A DNA stretch of 10,520 nt from an uncultured Clostridia bacterium (GTDB lineage: Bacteria; Bacillota; Clostridia; Christensenellales; Borkfalkiaceae), in NCBI GenBank assembly GCA_947627125.1, contig CANQUY010000058.1:1-10520 (forward strand), given 5' to 3'. The translations under genes and the position numbers were made by a program. Positions 1-6,570 of this stretch are shown here, piece after piece; the stretch's first letter is position 1, and each line of letters opens with the position of its first letter. The notes under the pieces are model-generated. The model was not told where the DNA came from, did not search any database, and worked only from the letters and a program-made list of their open reading frames with translations.

Positions 1-133
1 TCTGAGGAAGGATGTACATGTCGATGGCATCCTTCTGGGATACACCGCCGCCGCACGCCACTGCACCGATGAGGCAGGCGATCATTGCCATCAGCATCAG
101 CACGAGGAGCGTCAGTCTTTTCTTACTTCTCAT
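1..133 (-). CDS. Lipoprotein, N-terminal fragment (runs off the window)
   Basis: Only the first 44 codons are in the window. They encode a lipoprotein signal peptide: a basic start (MRSKKR), a hydrophobic core of about 18 residues, and a lipobox GAVAC with the lipidated cysteine at residue 27, followed by GGG. The mature part visible is only about 17 residues, so the function is unknown; a second binding protein or another accessory lipoprotein are both possible. The start is well supported: an AAAGGAG ribosome binding site lies 8 bases upstream of the ATG, inside the 18-base gap after the nuclease gene. That spacing makes it the next gene of the same operon. I am confident a lipoprotein begins here and know nothing about its role. 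Confidence 0.75.
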   Translation of the reverse strand, partial: MRSKKRLTLLVLMLMAMIACLIGAVACGGGVSQKDAIDMYILPQ

Positions 134-151
134 TATGATATCTCCTTTGAT

Positions 152-1423
152 TTATTTGATCGAAATTTTGTTGACATCGGTCACGGTAAGTTTGCCTGAG
201 GCCGCTTCAAATTGGTAACAAGCCGAAATGGTAAGACGGGAGCCGACTTTGATGCTGTCGTACCCTTCGGAAACGGTCACGGTGAAGGTGAACGATTCGG
301 TCTCGCCGTCCTCATCGGGGATGGGAGCCGTTCCCTCGAAGGTGAGCGTCGTCCCGCTGAGGTTCACAGAGGTGACCGTGACGTCGCCGTAGCCGTTGGG
401 GGAATTGAGATTGTTTGAATTGAAGGAGAGGCAATAGCCGATTTGGGCGGTCCATGTTTCATCCTCGTTGCCCTTGGCGGTGTTGTTGAGCGTGACGCCC
501 GAGATCTGCCAATTTCCGTCGTACTTCTGCAGCGTCCCGACGATGTGATAGAGGTTGCCGATCCGCATGGCCGACGTGGCAGTGGTGTACCCTGCGAAGA
601 GGGTCATCTCGTAGACCTTGTTCGTTTCCTCGTCGTACTGCGCGATCTTGAATGTGACAGAGCCCGTGGAGGAGGTACGCTTTTCGGTGACATAGGCCAT
701 GAGGCGGACCTTGCTGTTCTCGGCAAAGTTCTCGGGATGCTCGGAGAAATCTCTGAGCGAGAAATCCTTCGGGTGCGTGTCGTACAGCGGGTCGTCGAGG
801 TCGGAGAAGAGGCGCAGTTTGATGCTGCGGGCAAACTCCTCTGCCTTTTGGAAATAGGAATAGTAGGAACTGCTCGCGCTCTCCTTGTTGAGCGAGTAGC
901 CGTTCTCCACAAGCTCGAGGTTGAGGAGCTTGAGGTCCTTGTCCTCCGCCGTCTTGTACCAGACGTAGCAAAGATAGCGTCCGCTCCCCGTGGAGTCCTT
1001 ATCGGGGGGATTCCCCTTTTTGGCGGATTCGATGACGATCGTCGTCGCCGCGTGAAGGCGTTCGTTGGTAAAGACGCTCGCCGCCTTCCCCCACTTTTCG
1101 ACGCCCGCCGTGCTCTCGGGCGTATCGACGCCCTGATAGCGGACGGTGACGGAGTCGCCGCTCGTCTTTAAGCCGAAGTAGGTCGTATCGCCGTCCGTCG
1201 TTTCGCCGGGGATAGGCGCAACGGCCTCTTCGATCCCGCCGCCGCCCTCCTTGAAGAGGGTCTTGCCGTCATAGGTGTTAGAAAGTTTTAAGGTCTTGGT
1301 GATGTCGTCGAAGTGCTCGGTGTTGTCGGCGATCTTATCTCCGCCGCAGGCCGCAAGGGCGAAACACAGGCCGAGCACGGCCGTCACGCAGACTGCAAAT
1401 AGTTTTTTCATTTTTGCTTGCAA
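152..1423 (-). CDS. Surface lipoprotein nuclease: SNase-like domain plus OB-fold-like C-terminal regions
   Basis: A predicted Ca2+-dependent staphylococcal/thermonuclease-type phosphodiesterase tethered outside the membrane. Residues 1-26 form a lipoprotein signal peptide (ALAAC, Cys26). The SNase-like domain spans about residues 75-207. It has DGDT at 77-80, VRYQGVDTPE ending at 103, and a GRYLCYVW block at 148-155. By alignment to staphylococcal nuclease, R95, E103 and R149 match catalytic R35, E43 and R87, while D79, D100 and T101 match the calcium ligands D21, D40 and T41. The domain therefore looks active. Residues 222-312 resemble an OB fold (VRLMAYVTE..., then IGNLYHIVGTLQKYDG), and 345-421 may be a second, more diverged beta domain. 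B. subtilis YhcR also joins SNase and OB-fold domains, but the resemblance is only architectural. The TTG start abuts the stop of the binding-protein gene, which implies co-expression with the importer. DNA versus RNA preference cannot be told. Confidence 0.87.
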   Translation of the reverse strand: MQAKMKKLFAVCVTAVLGLCFALAACGGDKIADNTEHFDDITKTLKLSNTYDGKTLFKEGGGGIEEAVAPIPGETTDGDTTYFGLKTSGDSVTVRYQGVDTPESTAGVEKWGKAASVFTNERLHAATTIVIESAKKGNPPDKDSTGSGRYLCYVWYKTAEDKDLKLLNLELVENGYSLNKESASSSYYSYFQKAEEFARSIKLRLFSDLDDPLYDTHPKDFSLRDFSEHPENFAENSKVRLMAYVTEKRTSSTGSVTFKIAQYDEETNKVYEMTLFAGYTTATSAMRIGNLYHIVGTLQKYDGNWQISGVTLNNTAKGNEDETWTAQIGYCLSFNSNNLNSPNGYGDVTVTSVNLSGTTLTFEGTAPIPDEDGETESFTFTVTVSEGYDSIKVGSRLTISACYQFEAASGKLTVTDVNKISIK

Positions 1424-2872
1424 TTATTTGCCTCCGCAGTCCTTATATGCCTTGCGAAGCGCTTCGGCGGGCTCCATGCCGTTCAGGAAGATACGTTCCA
1501 TGACGGTACCGACGCAGCTGCGGGCCGTCGAAGAGCCGATGAACGCGGGAGAGACGAAGAAACGGTCGCTGAGAACCTGTGCGGCATTTGCTGCCTTGGC
1601 GACGACGAGCTGTTTGCCCTCGAGCTTACCGCCATTATCGGGGTCTTTGCCTTCGAGGAAGGTCTTGTAGGAGGCGACCTCATAGACGTCTGTGCGCATG
1701 GGGTTGTAGCCGCTGGCCTTTGCGAACTGTGCTTGGAACTCAACGTCGAGGAGCTCTTTGACGAACTGGAAGGTCATGATCTCCTTTTCGGAGGGATCGG
1801 TCACGCCGTGGCCGCCCGTGAGCATGACAAGGGAGGGACCCTGGCTGATGCAGTTGGCATGAAGTTCTTCCTCGCCGTCGTCGTCCTCGTCGCGCATGAC
1901 ACCGGGGATGGGAGCGACGTCGGTCACAAACCCTGTGCCCGCCTGATTGCTGGCGCCGCCCGAGGAACCGATACAGAACACAAGGCCGTTGTTTTCGGGT
2001 CCCTTCACGAAGAGAGAGCTCGTGTAAGCGCCCTCATAGGTCGCCTGCGTGATGATATAGCCCTTGTTGTAATAATCGGCAACCTTCTGGAGCCATGCGG
2101 CCGCATTCTCGTTGTTGAAGAGGAAGTGCTGGCTGTCGTCTGCGCTGGTGTACCTGAAGCCGAGCTGTTCGGCCATCGTGATGAACCAGTTCGCGTCGCT
2201 GTCGTAGCCGAGAGGCGTGCAGGTGGGCCACTCTTGCTTTGCCTTTTCGCAGATGCTCCAGAGTTCATCCCACGTTGTGGGAACTTCAACGCCGAGCGTC
2301 TTGAGCGCGTCGGGATTGTAATAGAGGAGCTCTGTCGATTTGACGAAGGGAAGGGTGAGAAGCGCATCGTCCTCATACCCCGCAGCCTTGTGGCCGCCGA
2401 AGTTCACCGCTTTGCCCTCTTCAAAGTACCCGGGGATGAACTTGGAAACGTCCTCGTCCGTGAAGCCGATCCTGTCGATCTTCTTGGTGTTTTCGCCTGC
2501 GGTGTAGGTGTAGGATTGGGAATTTGTGAGGTACTTGTTCATATCGACGACCGTACCGGTGTCGAGATACTGGGCGACGTGGTCTGCATAGCAATAGGCG
2601 AGGTCGGGCTGAAGGCCTGCCGTGAGGTCGCCGCGGACTTTGCTGAGGACCTCGTCGTAGCCGCCGGGCTGGGAATGCTCGACCTTCCAGCCGGGGTACT
2701 TGGCCTCAAAGGACACGATCGCATTCTGGGTCACTTTGGAGAGGTCGTCGCCCTGGGAGGAATAGAACACGATCGTATGATCGTAATCGCTTTCTCCGCC
2801 GCAAGCCGCAAAGGCGACGCATCCCGTGACTGCAATACAAGTTGCCAACGCCACTGTCAAAAGTTTCTTCAT
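1424..2872 (-). CDS. ABC importer extracellular solute-binding lipoprotein (family 1, CUT1 type)
   Basis: This is the lipid-anchored receptor that captures substrate and delivers it to the two permeases encoded just upstream. Residues 1-24 are a lipoprotein signal peptide (AFAAC, Cys24). The mature protein has family-1 binding-protein hallmarks: the block PFVKSTELLYYNPDAL at 175-190 followed by GVEVPTTWDEL (194-204), SGYNPMR at 387-393, and a C-terminal EALRKAYK helix. At 482 residues it is somewhat longer than the usual 420-450. Part of the excess is an acidic insert (DEDDDGEEE, 328-336) after the VAPIPG motif. A 72-base gap with a small hairpin separates it from the permease gene, and an AAGGAG site precedes its ATG. 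Substrate is unknown; CUT1 relatives take oligosaccharides, sugar alcohols or glycerol-3-phosphate. No binding residues could be assigned. Confidence 0.93.
   Translation of the reverse strand: MKKLLTVALATCIAVTGCVAFAACGGESDYDHTIVFYSSQGDDLSKVTQNAIVSFEAKYPGWKVEHSQPGGYDEVLSKVRGDLTAGLQPDLAYCYADHVAQYLDTGTVVDMNKYLTNSQSYTYTAGENTKKIDRIGFTDEDVSKFIPGYFEEGKAVNFGGHKAAGYEDDALLTLPFVKSTELLYYNPDALKTLGVEVPTTWDELWSICEKAKQEWPTCTPLGYDSDANWFITMAEQLGFRYTSADDSQHFLFNNENAAAWLQKVADYYNKGYIITQATYEGAYTSSLFVKGPENNGLVFCIGSSGGASNQAGTGFVTDVAPIPGVMRDEDDDGEEELHANCISQGPSLVMLTGGHGVTDPSEKEIMTFQFVKELLDVEFQAQFAKASGYNPMRTDVYEVASYKTFLEGKDPDNGGKLEGKQLVVAKAANAAQVLSDRFFVSPAFIGSSTARSCVGTVMERIFLNGMEPAEALRKAYKDCGGK
1431..1435 (-). promoter_or_regulatory. 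Ribosome binding site that decides a TTG start for the nuclease gene
   Basis: A perfect GGAGG lies inside the last codons of the binding-protein gene. It is 7 bases from a TTG codon at 1423-1421, but 19 bases from the ATG at 1411-1409 that would give the conventional MKKLF... start. The spacing favours the TTG, adding four residues (MQAK) before the signal peptide. TAA of the upstream gene and TTG are directly adjacent, as expected for translational coupling. Either start keeps the signal peptide intact. Confidence 0.7.
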
Positions 2873-2904
2873 TGTTTTCTCCTTGTTTTTTATTTTATCT
2901 CCGA

Positions 2905-2922
2905 CGTGCCCGTTGGGACACG
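2905..2922 (-). other. Small RNA hairpin between permease and binding-protein genes
   Basis: In the minus-strand transcript, CGUGUCCC and GGGCACG can pair around an AAC loop: seven base pairs with one bulged U. The following bases are UCGGAGAUAAAA, so there is no U tract and this is not an intrinsic terminator. It sits in the only sizeable gap (72 bases) inside the transporter gene block, 32 bases before the binding-protein ATG. A role in transcript processing or stability, raising binding-protein output over the permeases, is an inference. Confidence 0.4.
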
Positions 2923-2944
2923 AAAGAAATCATAGATTCGGGCA

Positions 2945-3946
2945 TCAACCCTTGGTGCCGCTCTTCGACACGCCGCGCATGATATACTTGCGGCAGAAGA
3001 TGAAGAGGATGAGAAGAGGCAAACTGACCATGCAGACCGCGGCCATCTTCAGCGTATCGAGAGGCGTCGTGCCGTAGTCGCTGCCGTTGCCGGAGGGGTA
3101 GAGGCAGAAGCCGTCGGGCTGGACCCTGTCAACGAATCCGCCCGTGACCCAGTTGGTGATCATCTGCCACTGCTGCATGTTGACAAGGCGGGGCCAAATG
3201 TAGCTGTTCCATGTCCCGATGAACCTGAGCAGGGTGATGGAGATGAGGGTGGGCGCGGTGAGCGGGATCATGACCTTGAGAAGGTACCCCATGTCGCTCA
3301 AGCCGTCGATCTTCGCCGCCTGATAGAGCGAATTGGGGATCTGCATGAAGTTGTTCCTCAAGAGATAGATATAGTACACGCTCACGAGGAACGGGAGGAT
3401 GAGAACTGTGTACGAGTTCGTCATCTGCAGTTTCGCCACCGTAATGTAGTTGGATGCGGTGAAGAGTTCGCCGGGGATCATCATCGTCGCCAGCATGACG
3501 GCGAAGAGGATATTCTTGCCCTTGAACTCCATCCGCGCAAACGCATACGCCGTGATGACGATGATCACGAGCCCCAGGAAGGTGGACAGAAGCCCGACGA
3601 TGAGCGTGTTCGCGAGAATGCGCCCGAAGGTCGCGCTCGTGCTCGACGCCGAGGTCACCTGATGAAAGATCATCCAATAGTTCTTCCACTGGAAGGTGTG
3701 CGGGAAGAACGTCGGAACGGATTCGCGGAACTCCTCCTCGACCTTCAGCGACGAAATGATCATCCAATAGAAGGGCAGGAAAGCCAGTACGGCGCAGATC
3801 GTCAGGAAAGTATAGACCAAGACATTCTTGACGATATGTTTGATTTTTTCTCTCTTTTGTACCTTTTCGGCGTCGAATCCTTCGTCGCCCGCGGAGAGAT
3901 CCCACTTTCCGACGACGGCTTCGCCCGTTTTTTTATTTTTCGCCAT
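2945..3946 (-). CDS. CUT1 ABC importer permease, MalG type
   Basis: One of the two membrane subunits forming the translocation pore. The protein has 333 residues, slightly longer than the usual 275-300, mainly through a polar N-terminal cytoplasmic stretch of about 40 residues. Hydrophobic segments lie near 41-65, 111-137, 143-160, 178-196, 228-246 and 298-317, giving the expected six. The EAA loop that contacts the ATPase is clear (YQAAKIDGLS, 208-217, then LKVMIPLTAP to 232). The C-terminus ends in the MalG-like pattern RKYIMRGVSKSGTKG. The gene starts 13 bases after the MalF-type gene; its GGAGG site begins directly after that gene's stop codon. It pairs with the MalF-type partner; substrate is unknown. 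Confidence 0.93.
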   Translation of the reverse strand: MAKNKKTGEAVVGKWDLSAGDEGFDAEKVQKREKIKHIVKNVLVYTFLTICAVLAFLPFYWMIISSLKVEEEFRESVPTFFPHTFQWKNYWMIFHQVTSASSTSATFGRILANTLIVGLLSTFLGLVIIVITAYAFARMEFKGKNILFAVMLATMMIPGELFTASNYITVAKLQMTNSYTVLILPFLVSVYYIYLLRNNFMQIPNSLYQAAKIDGLSDMGYLLKVMIPLTAPTLISITLLRFIGTWNSYIWPRLVNMQQWQMITNWVTGGFVDRVQPDGFCLYPSGNGSDYGTTPLDTLKMAAVCMVSLPLLILFIFCRKYIMRGVSKSGTKG

Positions 3947-3959
3947 ATGCTCTCCCTCC

Positions 3960-5132
3960 TTACCTGTATGTCGTTCGCTTCTTTGTGATCTTGTTGTTGA
4001 TGAAGGTGATGATCATGATGATCACAAAGAGCATCAACGAACCGGCAAACGCATAGCCCATCTGCCCGAGTTCGATATAGTTATACAGATATCCGACCAT
4101 GGTGCCCATCTCGTACGCCTGCCCCATCGTTTCGCCGAACAGGCCCACGACGGCCGAGTATTGCTTCATGCCGCCCATGATGCCCGTCACGAGGAGATAG
4201 CTGATCTGGGGCATGATCATCGGCGCCGTGATCTTCCAGAGCACTGTCCAGCGGCTCGCGCCGTCCACCTTCGCGGCATCATAGTACTGCTTGTTGATGG
4301 ACTGCATCGCGCTGAACAAAATGAGGATCTTGAAGGGAAGGCCCGACCACACCTCATAGATGATGGTGACGATGTATTTTGCCCACGGGATCGTGAGAGA
4401 GCCGAGCGTCCATACCTCTGCGCCCCCGCGGATCCAATAGATGGGACGGATCCCGAACCAGCCGAGAACGATATTGACGATACCGACCGTTTCGGTATAG
4501 CTCGGCGTTTCAATGATCTTGAAGAAGGTCGCAAACACGGCGCCCATGGCGAGCGCGTTGGTGAGGTAAGGCAGGAAAAGAATGGTCTGATACGCTTTTT
4601 GGATGCGTTTGATGGAATTGAGGGCCACGCTGATGAGAAGGGCGAGAAGCGTTGAAAGCGGGACCGAAATAAAGGTCAGAACCAGCGTGTTCACGAGGCA
4701 CTGGACGAAGTTTGCGCCCGCCGTGCCCGTATCGCCCGTCAAAACGTGGACAAAGTTATCGAACCCCCATCCCTTGAACGCGCCCGTCGTGCTCGAATAA
4801 TCGATCTTGAAGGAATTGATGAACGCCGCGATGATGGGATAGAAGGTGAATACCGCCATTAAGATGAGCGCGGGGGCCACGAACAGCCAGCCGCTCTGCG
4901 ACTTGAGCCCGCGGCGGAACTTTTCGCCCTTGCTGAGCTCGGGCCCGCTGTAGGCATATTCGTCCTTGGGCTTCTTTTTAAAGACGTCCTTGACGGCCAG
5001 CCACTTATCCACGAACCATCCCTTGATCCGTGCGCCCAAATTGATGAAGTACTGCACAAAGCGGTTGTGCTTTTTCTTCGGCGCTTCGGGTTGCGGTTCG
5101 GCTTCGATCATGTCTTTCTCGTTTTCCGTCAT
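3960..5132 (-). CDS. CUT1 ABC importer permease, MalF type
   Basis: The second pore-forming membrane subunit. At 390 residues it is longer than most CUT1 MalF-type permeases (about 290-310). The excess is an N-terminal cytoplasmic extension of about 80 residues, rich in Lys and in Pro/Glu, before the first membrane segment (about 82-108). Further hydrophobic segments lie near 145-172, 183-206, 247-275, 305-325 and 360-379. The EAA loop is intact (YYDAAKVDGAS, 283-293, then WKITAPMIMPQ to 309). The ATG overlaps the stop of the ATPase gene by four bases (ATGA) and has a GGAG site about 8 bases upstream, so the two subunits are translationally coupled. What the long N-terminal arm does is unknown. 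Confidence 0.93.
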   Translation of the reverse strand: MTENEKDMIEAEPQPEAPKKKHNRFVQYFINLGARIKGWFVDKWLAVKDVFKKKPKDEYAYSGPELSKGEKFRRGLKSQSGWLFVAPALILMAVFTFYPIIAAFINSFKIDYSSTTGAFKGWGFDNFVHVLTGDTGTAGANFVQCLVNTLVLTFISVPLSTLLALLISVALNSIKRIQKAYQTILFLPYLTNALAMGAVFATFFKIIETPSYTETVGIVNIVLGWFGIRPIYWIRGGAEVWTLGSLTIPWAKYIVTIIYEVWSGLPFKILILFSAMQSINKQYYDAAKVDGASRWTVLWKITAPMIMPQISYLLVTGIMGGMKQYSAVVGLFGETMGQAYEMGTMVGYLYNYIELGQMGYAFAGSLMLFVIIMIITFINNKITKKRTTYR

Positions 5133-6565
5133 ATCAACCTCTCCTTCGTTTCGGGATCGAACAAGAGCGCACTGCCCGCTTTCACGGCAAATTTCAGTTC
5201 GTCGGCCTCCTGCGGCTGTACGCCCTGAAGATTGCAGCGGACAACGGGATTCACGGATTCCGCATGCGTCCCGCAGACGGCAACGGTCTTTCCGTTATTT
5301 TCCATACGGCCGATCTTGAGGGTGAGCGGGCCCTCCTCGGCAAGGACAAAGGAATCGGAACCGAGCCCGACCAATACCTCGCGGTCCTCGAGGGAACTCT
5401 CTGCAATTGCTTCCTGCCCGATGAAGAGCTTGCCGCCCTCGATCCTGCCTTGGAATACGTTGACGGGATCTCTGAGCCGTTCCTCCGTCGCGGCGTCGAA
5501 GAGGAGCATCTTATTGGGCTTGATCCTGAACTTCAGCTCCTCGGCGTCGGGGAGAATGACATCGCTGTCGATTATGCAGCGCACGGTCGGCTTCGTAGAG
5601 GTTTCGTGGGTGGAAACGACCGATTTGTCCCTGCCCATGACCTCGATATGATCCACTTTGAGGGTGAGTTCCCCGTTGGCGTCGTAGATGAACCCTTCGG
5701 GACGGATGCCGACATAGATCTCGCGGTCGTCAAAGGCGGTGCACGCCTTGTCCTTGCCGAACGGAGCGTCCGAAATGACTTCGTCGCCGATGTACACCTT
5801 TCCGTCCTTGAGCTGCCCCTTGAAGATATTGATGGGCGGCGTACCGAGGAAATTCGCCACGAACAGATTGTTGGGGTCGTCGTAAATATTCTGCGGCGCG
5901 CCGATCTGCTGGACGATGCCGAGTTTCATGACGACCATCGTATCGCAGATGCTCATCGCCTCCTCCTGGTCGTGGGTGACGAACACCGTCGTGATCCCCG
6001 TCGTGCGCTGGATGCGCTTGATCTCCTCGCGCGTCTGAAGCCTCAGGCGGGCGTCGAGGTTGGAGAGCGGTTCGTCGAGGAGAAGGACATTGGGCATCTT
6101 CACGAGGGCGCGGGCGATGGCGACGCGCTGTTGCTGGCCGCCCGAGAGTTCGTTCGGCTTGCGGGCCATGAGATCCTCGATCTGCACGAGCCTTGCCGCG
6201 TCGAGCGCACGGGCATTCCCCTCTTCCTTCTTGATGCGCATATTGTCGAGCGGGAAGCGGATGTTCTGCTCCACCGTCATATGCGGATAGAGGGCGTAGT
6301 TCTGGAACACGAGCCCGACGCCGCGCTTTTCGGCAGCGAGCGTCGTGACGTCCTGATCGTCGAACAGGATCTTGCCTGAGGAAGGGCTCTCGAGCCCGCT
6401 CAGCATAAAGAGCGTGGTCGATTTGCCGCAACCTGACGGGCCGAGAAGGCCCACGAGTTCACCCGAGGGGATCTCGATGTTCATGTCCTCCACGGCGTGA
6501 ACGGCTTCGCCGCCTCTCGTGCGGCTTGGAAAGATCTTCGTTAAGTGCTGAATTGAAATCCTCAT
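5129..6565 (-). CDS. ABC importer ATPase of MalK/UgpC/MsmK type with duplicated regulatory domain
   Basis: The cytoplasmic ATPase that powers the importer. All nucleotide-binding motifs are present: Walker A GPSGCGKST (42-50), Q-loop Gln88, signature LSGGQ (140-144), Walker B LLLDEP (161-166), D-loop SNLD (168-171) and switch His198. The usual MalK-like C-terminal regulatory region follows at about 241-365, including VGIRPE (285-290) and LLFDAATEERL. Typical members end here at 360-375 residues. This one continues to 478 with a second version of the same region (about 365-478) that lacks the IRPE motif. The start lies 5 bases after the two-pass membrane protein gene, with GAGG 10 bases upstream; the stop overlaps the MalF-type gene. 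Many Gram-positive importers share a stand-alone MsmX ATPase, whereas this one is built into the operon. Confidence 0.95.
   Translation of the reverse strand: MRISIQHLTKIFPSRTRGGEAVHAVEDMNIEIPSGELVGLLGPSGCGKSTTLFMLSGLESPSSGKILFDDQDVTTLAAEKRGVGLVFQNYALYPHMTVEQNIRFPLDNMRIKKEEGNARALDAARLVQIEDLMARKPNELSGGQQQRVAIARALVKMPNVLLLDEPLSNLDARLRLQTREEIKRIQRTTGITTVFVTHDQEEAMSICDTMVVMKLGIVQQIGAPQNIYDDPNNLFVANFLGTPPINIFKGQLKDGKVYIGDEVISDAPFGKDKACTAFDDREIYVGIRPEGFIYDANGELTLKVDHIEVMGRDKSVVSTHETSTKPTVRCIIDSDVILPDAEELKFRIKPNKMLLFDAATEERLRDPVNVFQGRIEGGKLFIGQEAIAESSLEDREVLVGLGSDSFVLAEEGPLTLKIGRMENNGKTVAVCGTHAESVNPVVRCNLQGVQPQEADELKFAVKAGSALLFDPETKERLI
5135..5464 (-). repeat. Regulatory-domain copy 2 of the ATPase (extra)
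   Basis: Codes for residues 368-477. Paired landmarks with copy 1 are VNVFQGRIEGGKLFIGQEAI for INIFKGQLKDGKVYIGDEVI, EDREVLVG for DDREIYVG, PLTLKIG for ELTLKVD, THAES for THETS, VVRC for TVRC, DELKFAVK for EELKFRIK, and LLFDPETKERL for LLFDAATEERL. The IRPE motif is replaced by GSDS. The similarity is at protein level with clear divergence, so the duplication is not recent. Confidence 0.8.
5474..5833 (-). repeat. Regulatory-domain copy 1 of the ATPase
   Basis: Codes for residues 245-364, from INIFKGQLKDGKVYIGDEVI to LLFDAATEERL. This copy keeps the family motif VGIRPE. It aligns along its whole length with the next segment of the same protein (see copy 2), with an extra 8-10 residues (about 268-278) before the DDRE block. 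Confidence 0.8.
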
Positions 6566-6570
6566 AGGCG

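Noticed and set aside
2905..2922. The intergenic hairpin as a terminator splitting the operon
   Set aside because: No U tract follows the stem on either strand, and a functional importer needs the binding protein encoded beyond it.
1418..2935. Open frame of about 505 codons on the plus strand, opposite the binding-protein gene
   Set aside because: It lies antisense to a clear solute-binding protein in a GC-rich codon setting that leaves the opposite strand open. The product has no coherent domain or signal and no good ribosome binding site, so it is a shadow.
5264..6379. Long plus-strand open frame opposite the ATPase gene
   Set aside because: The opposite strand holds all ABC ATPase motifs. 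The plus-strand product is a charged low-complexity sequence typical of antisense frames.
1424..6565. Naming the importer as a maltose or glycerol-3-phosphate system
   Set aside because: Fold and subunit types fit CUT1 generally, but no substrate-specific residues or sugar-degrading enzymes are visible, so no gene symbols such as mal or ugp were assigned.
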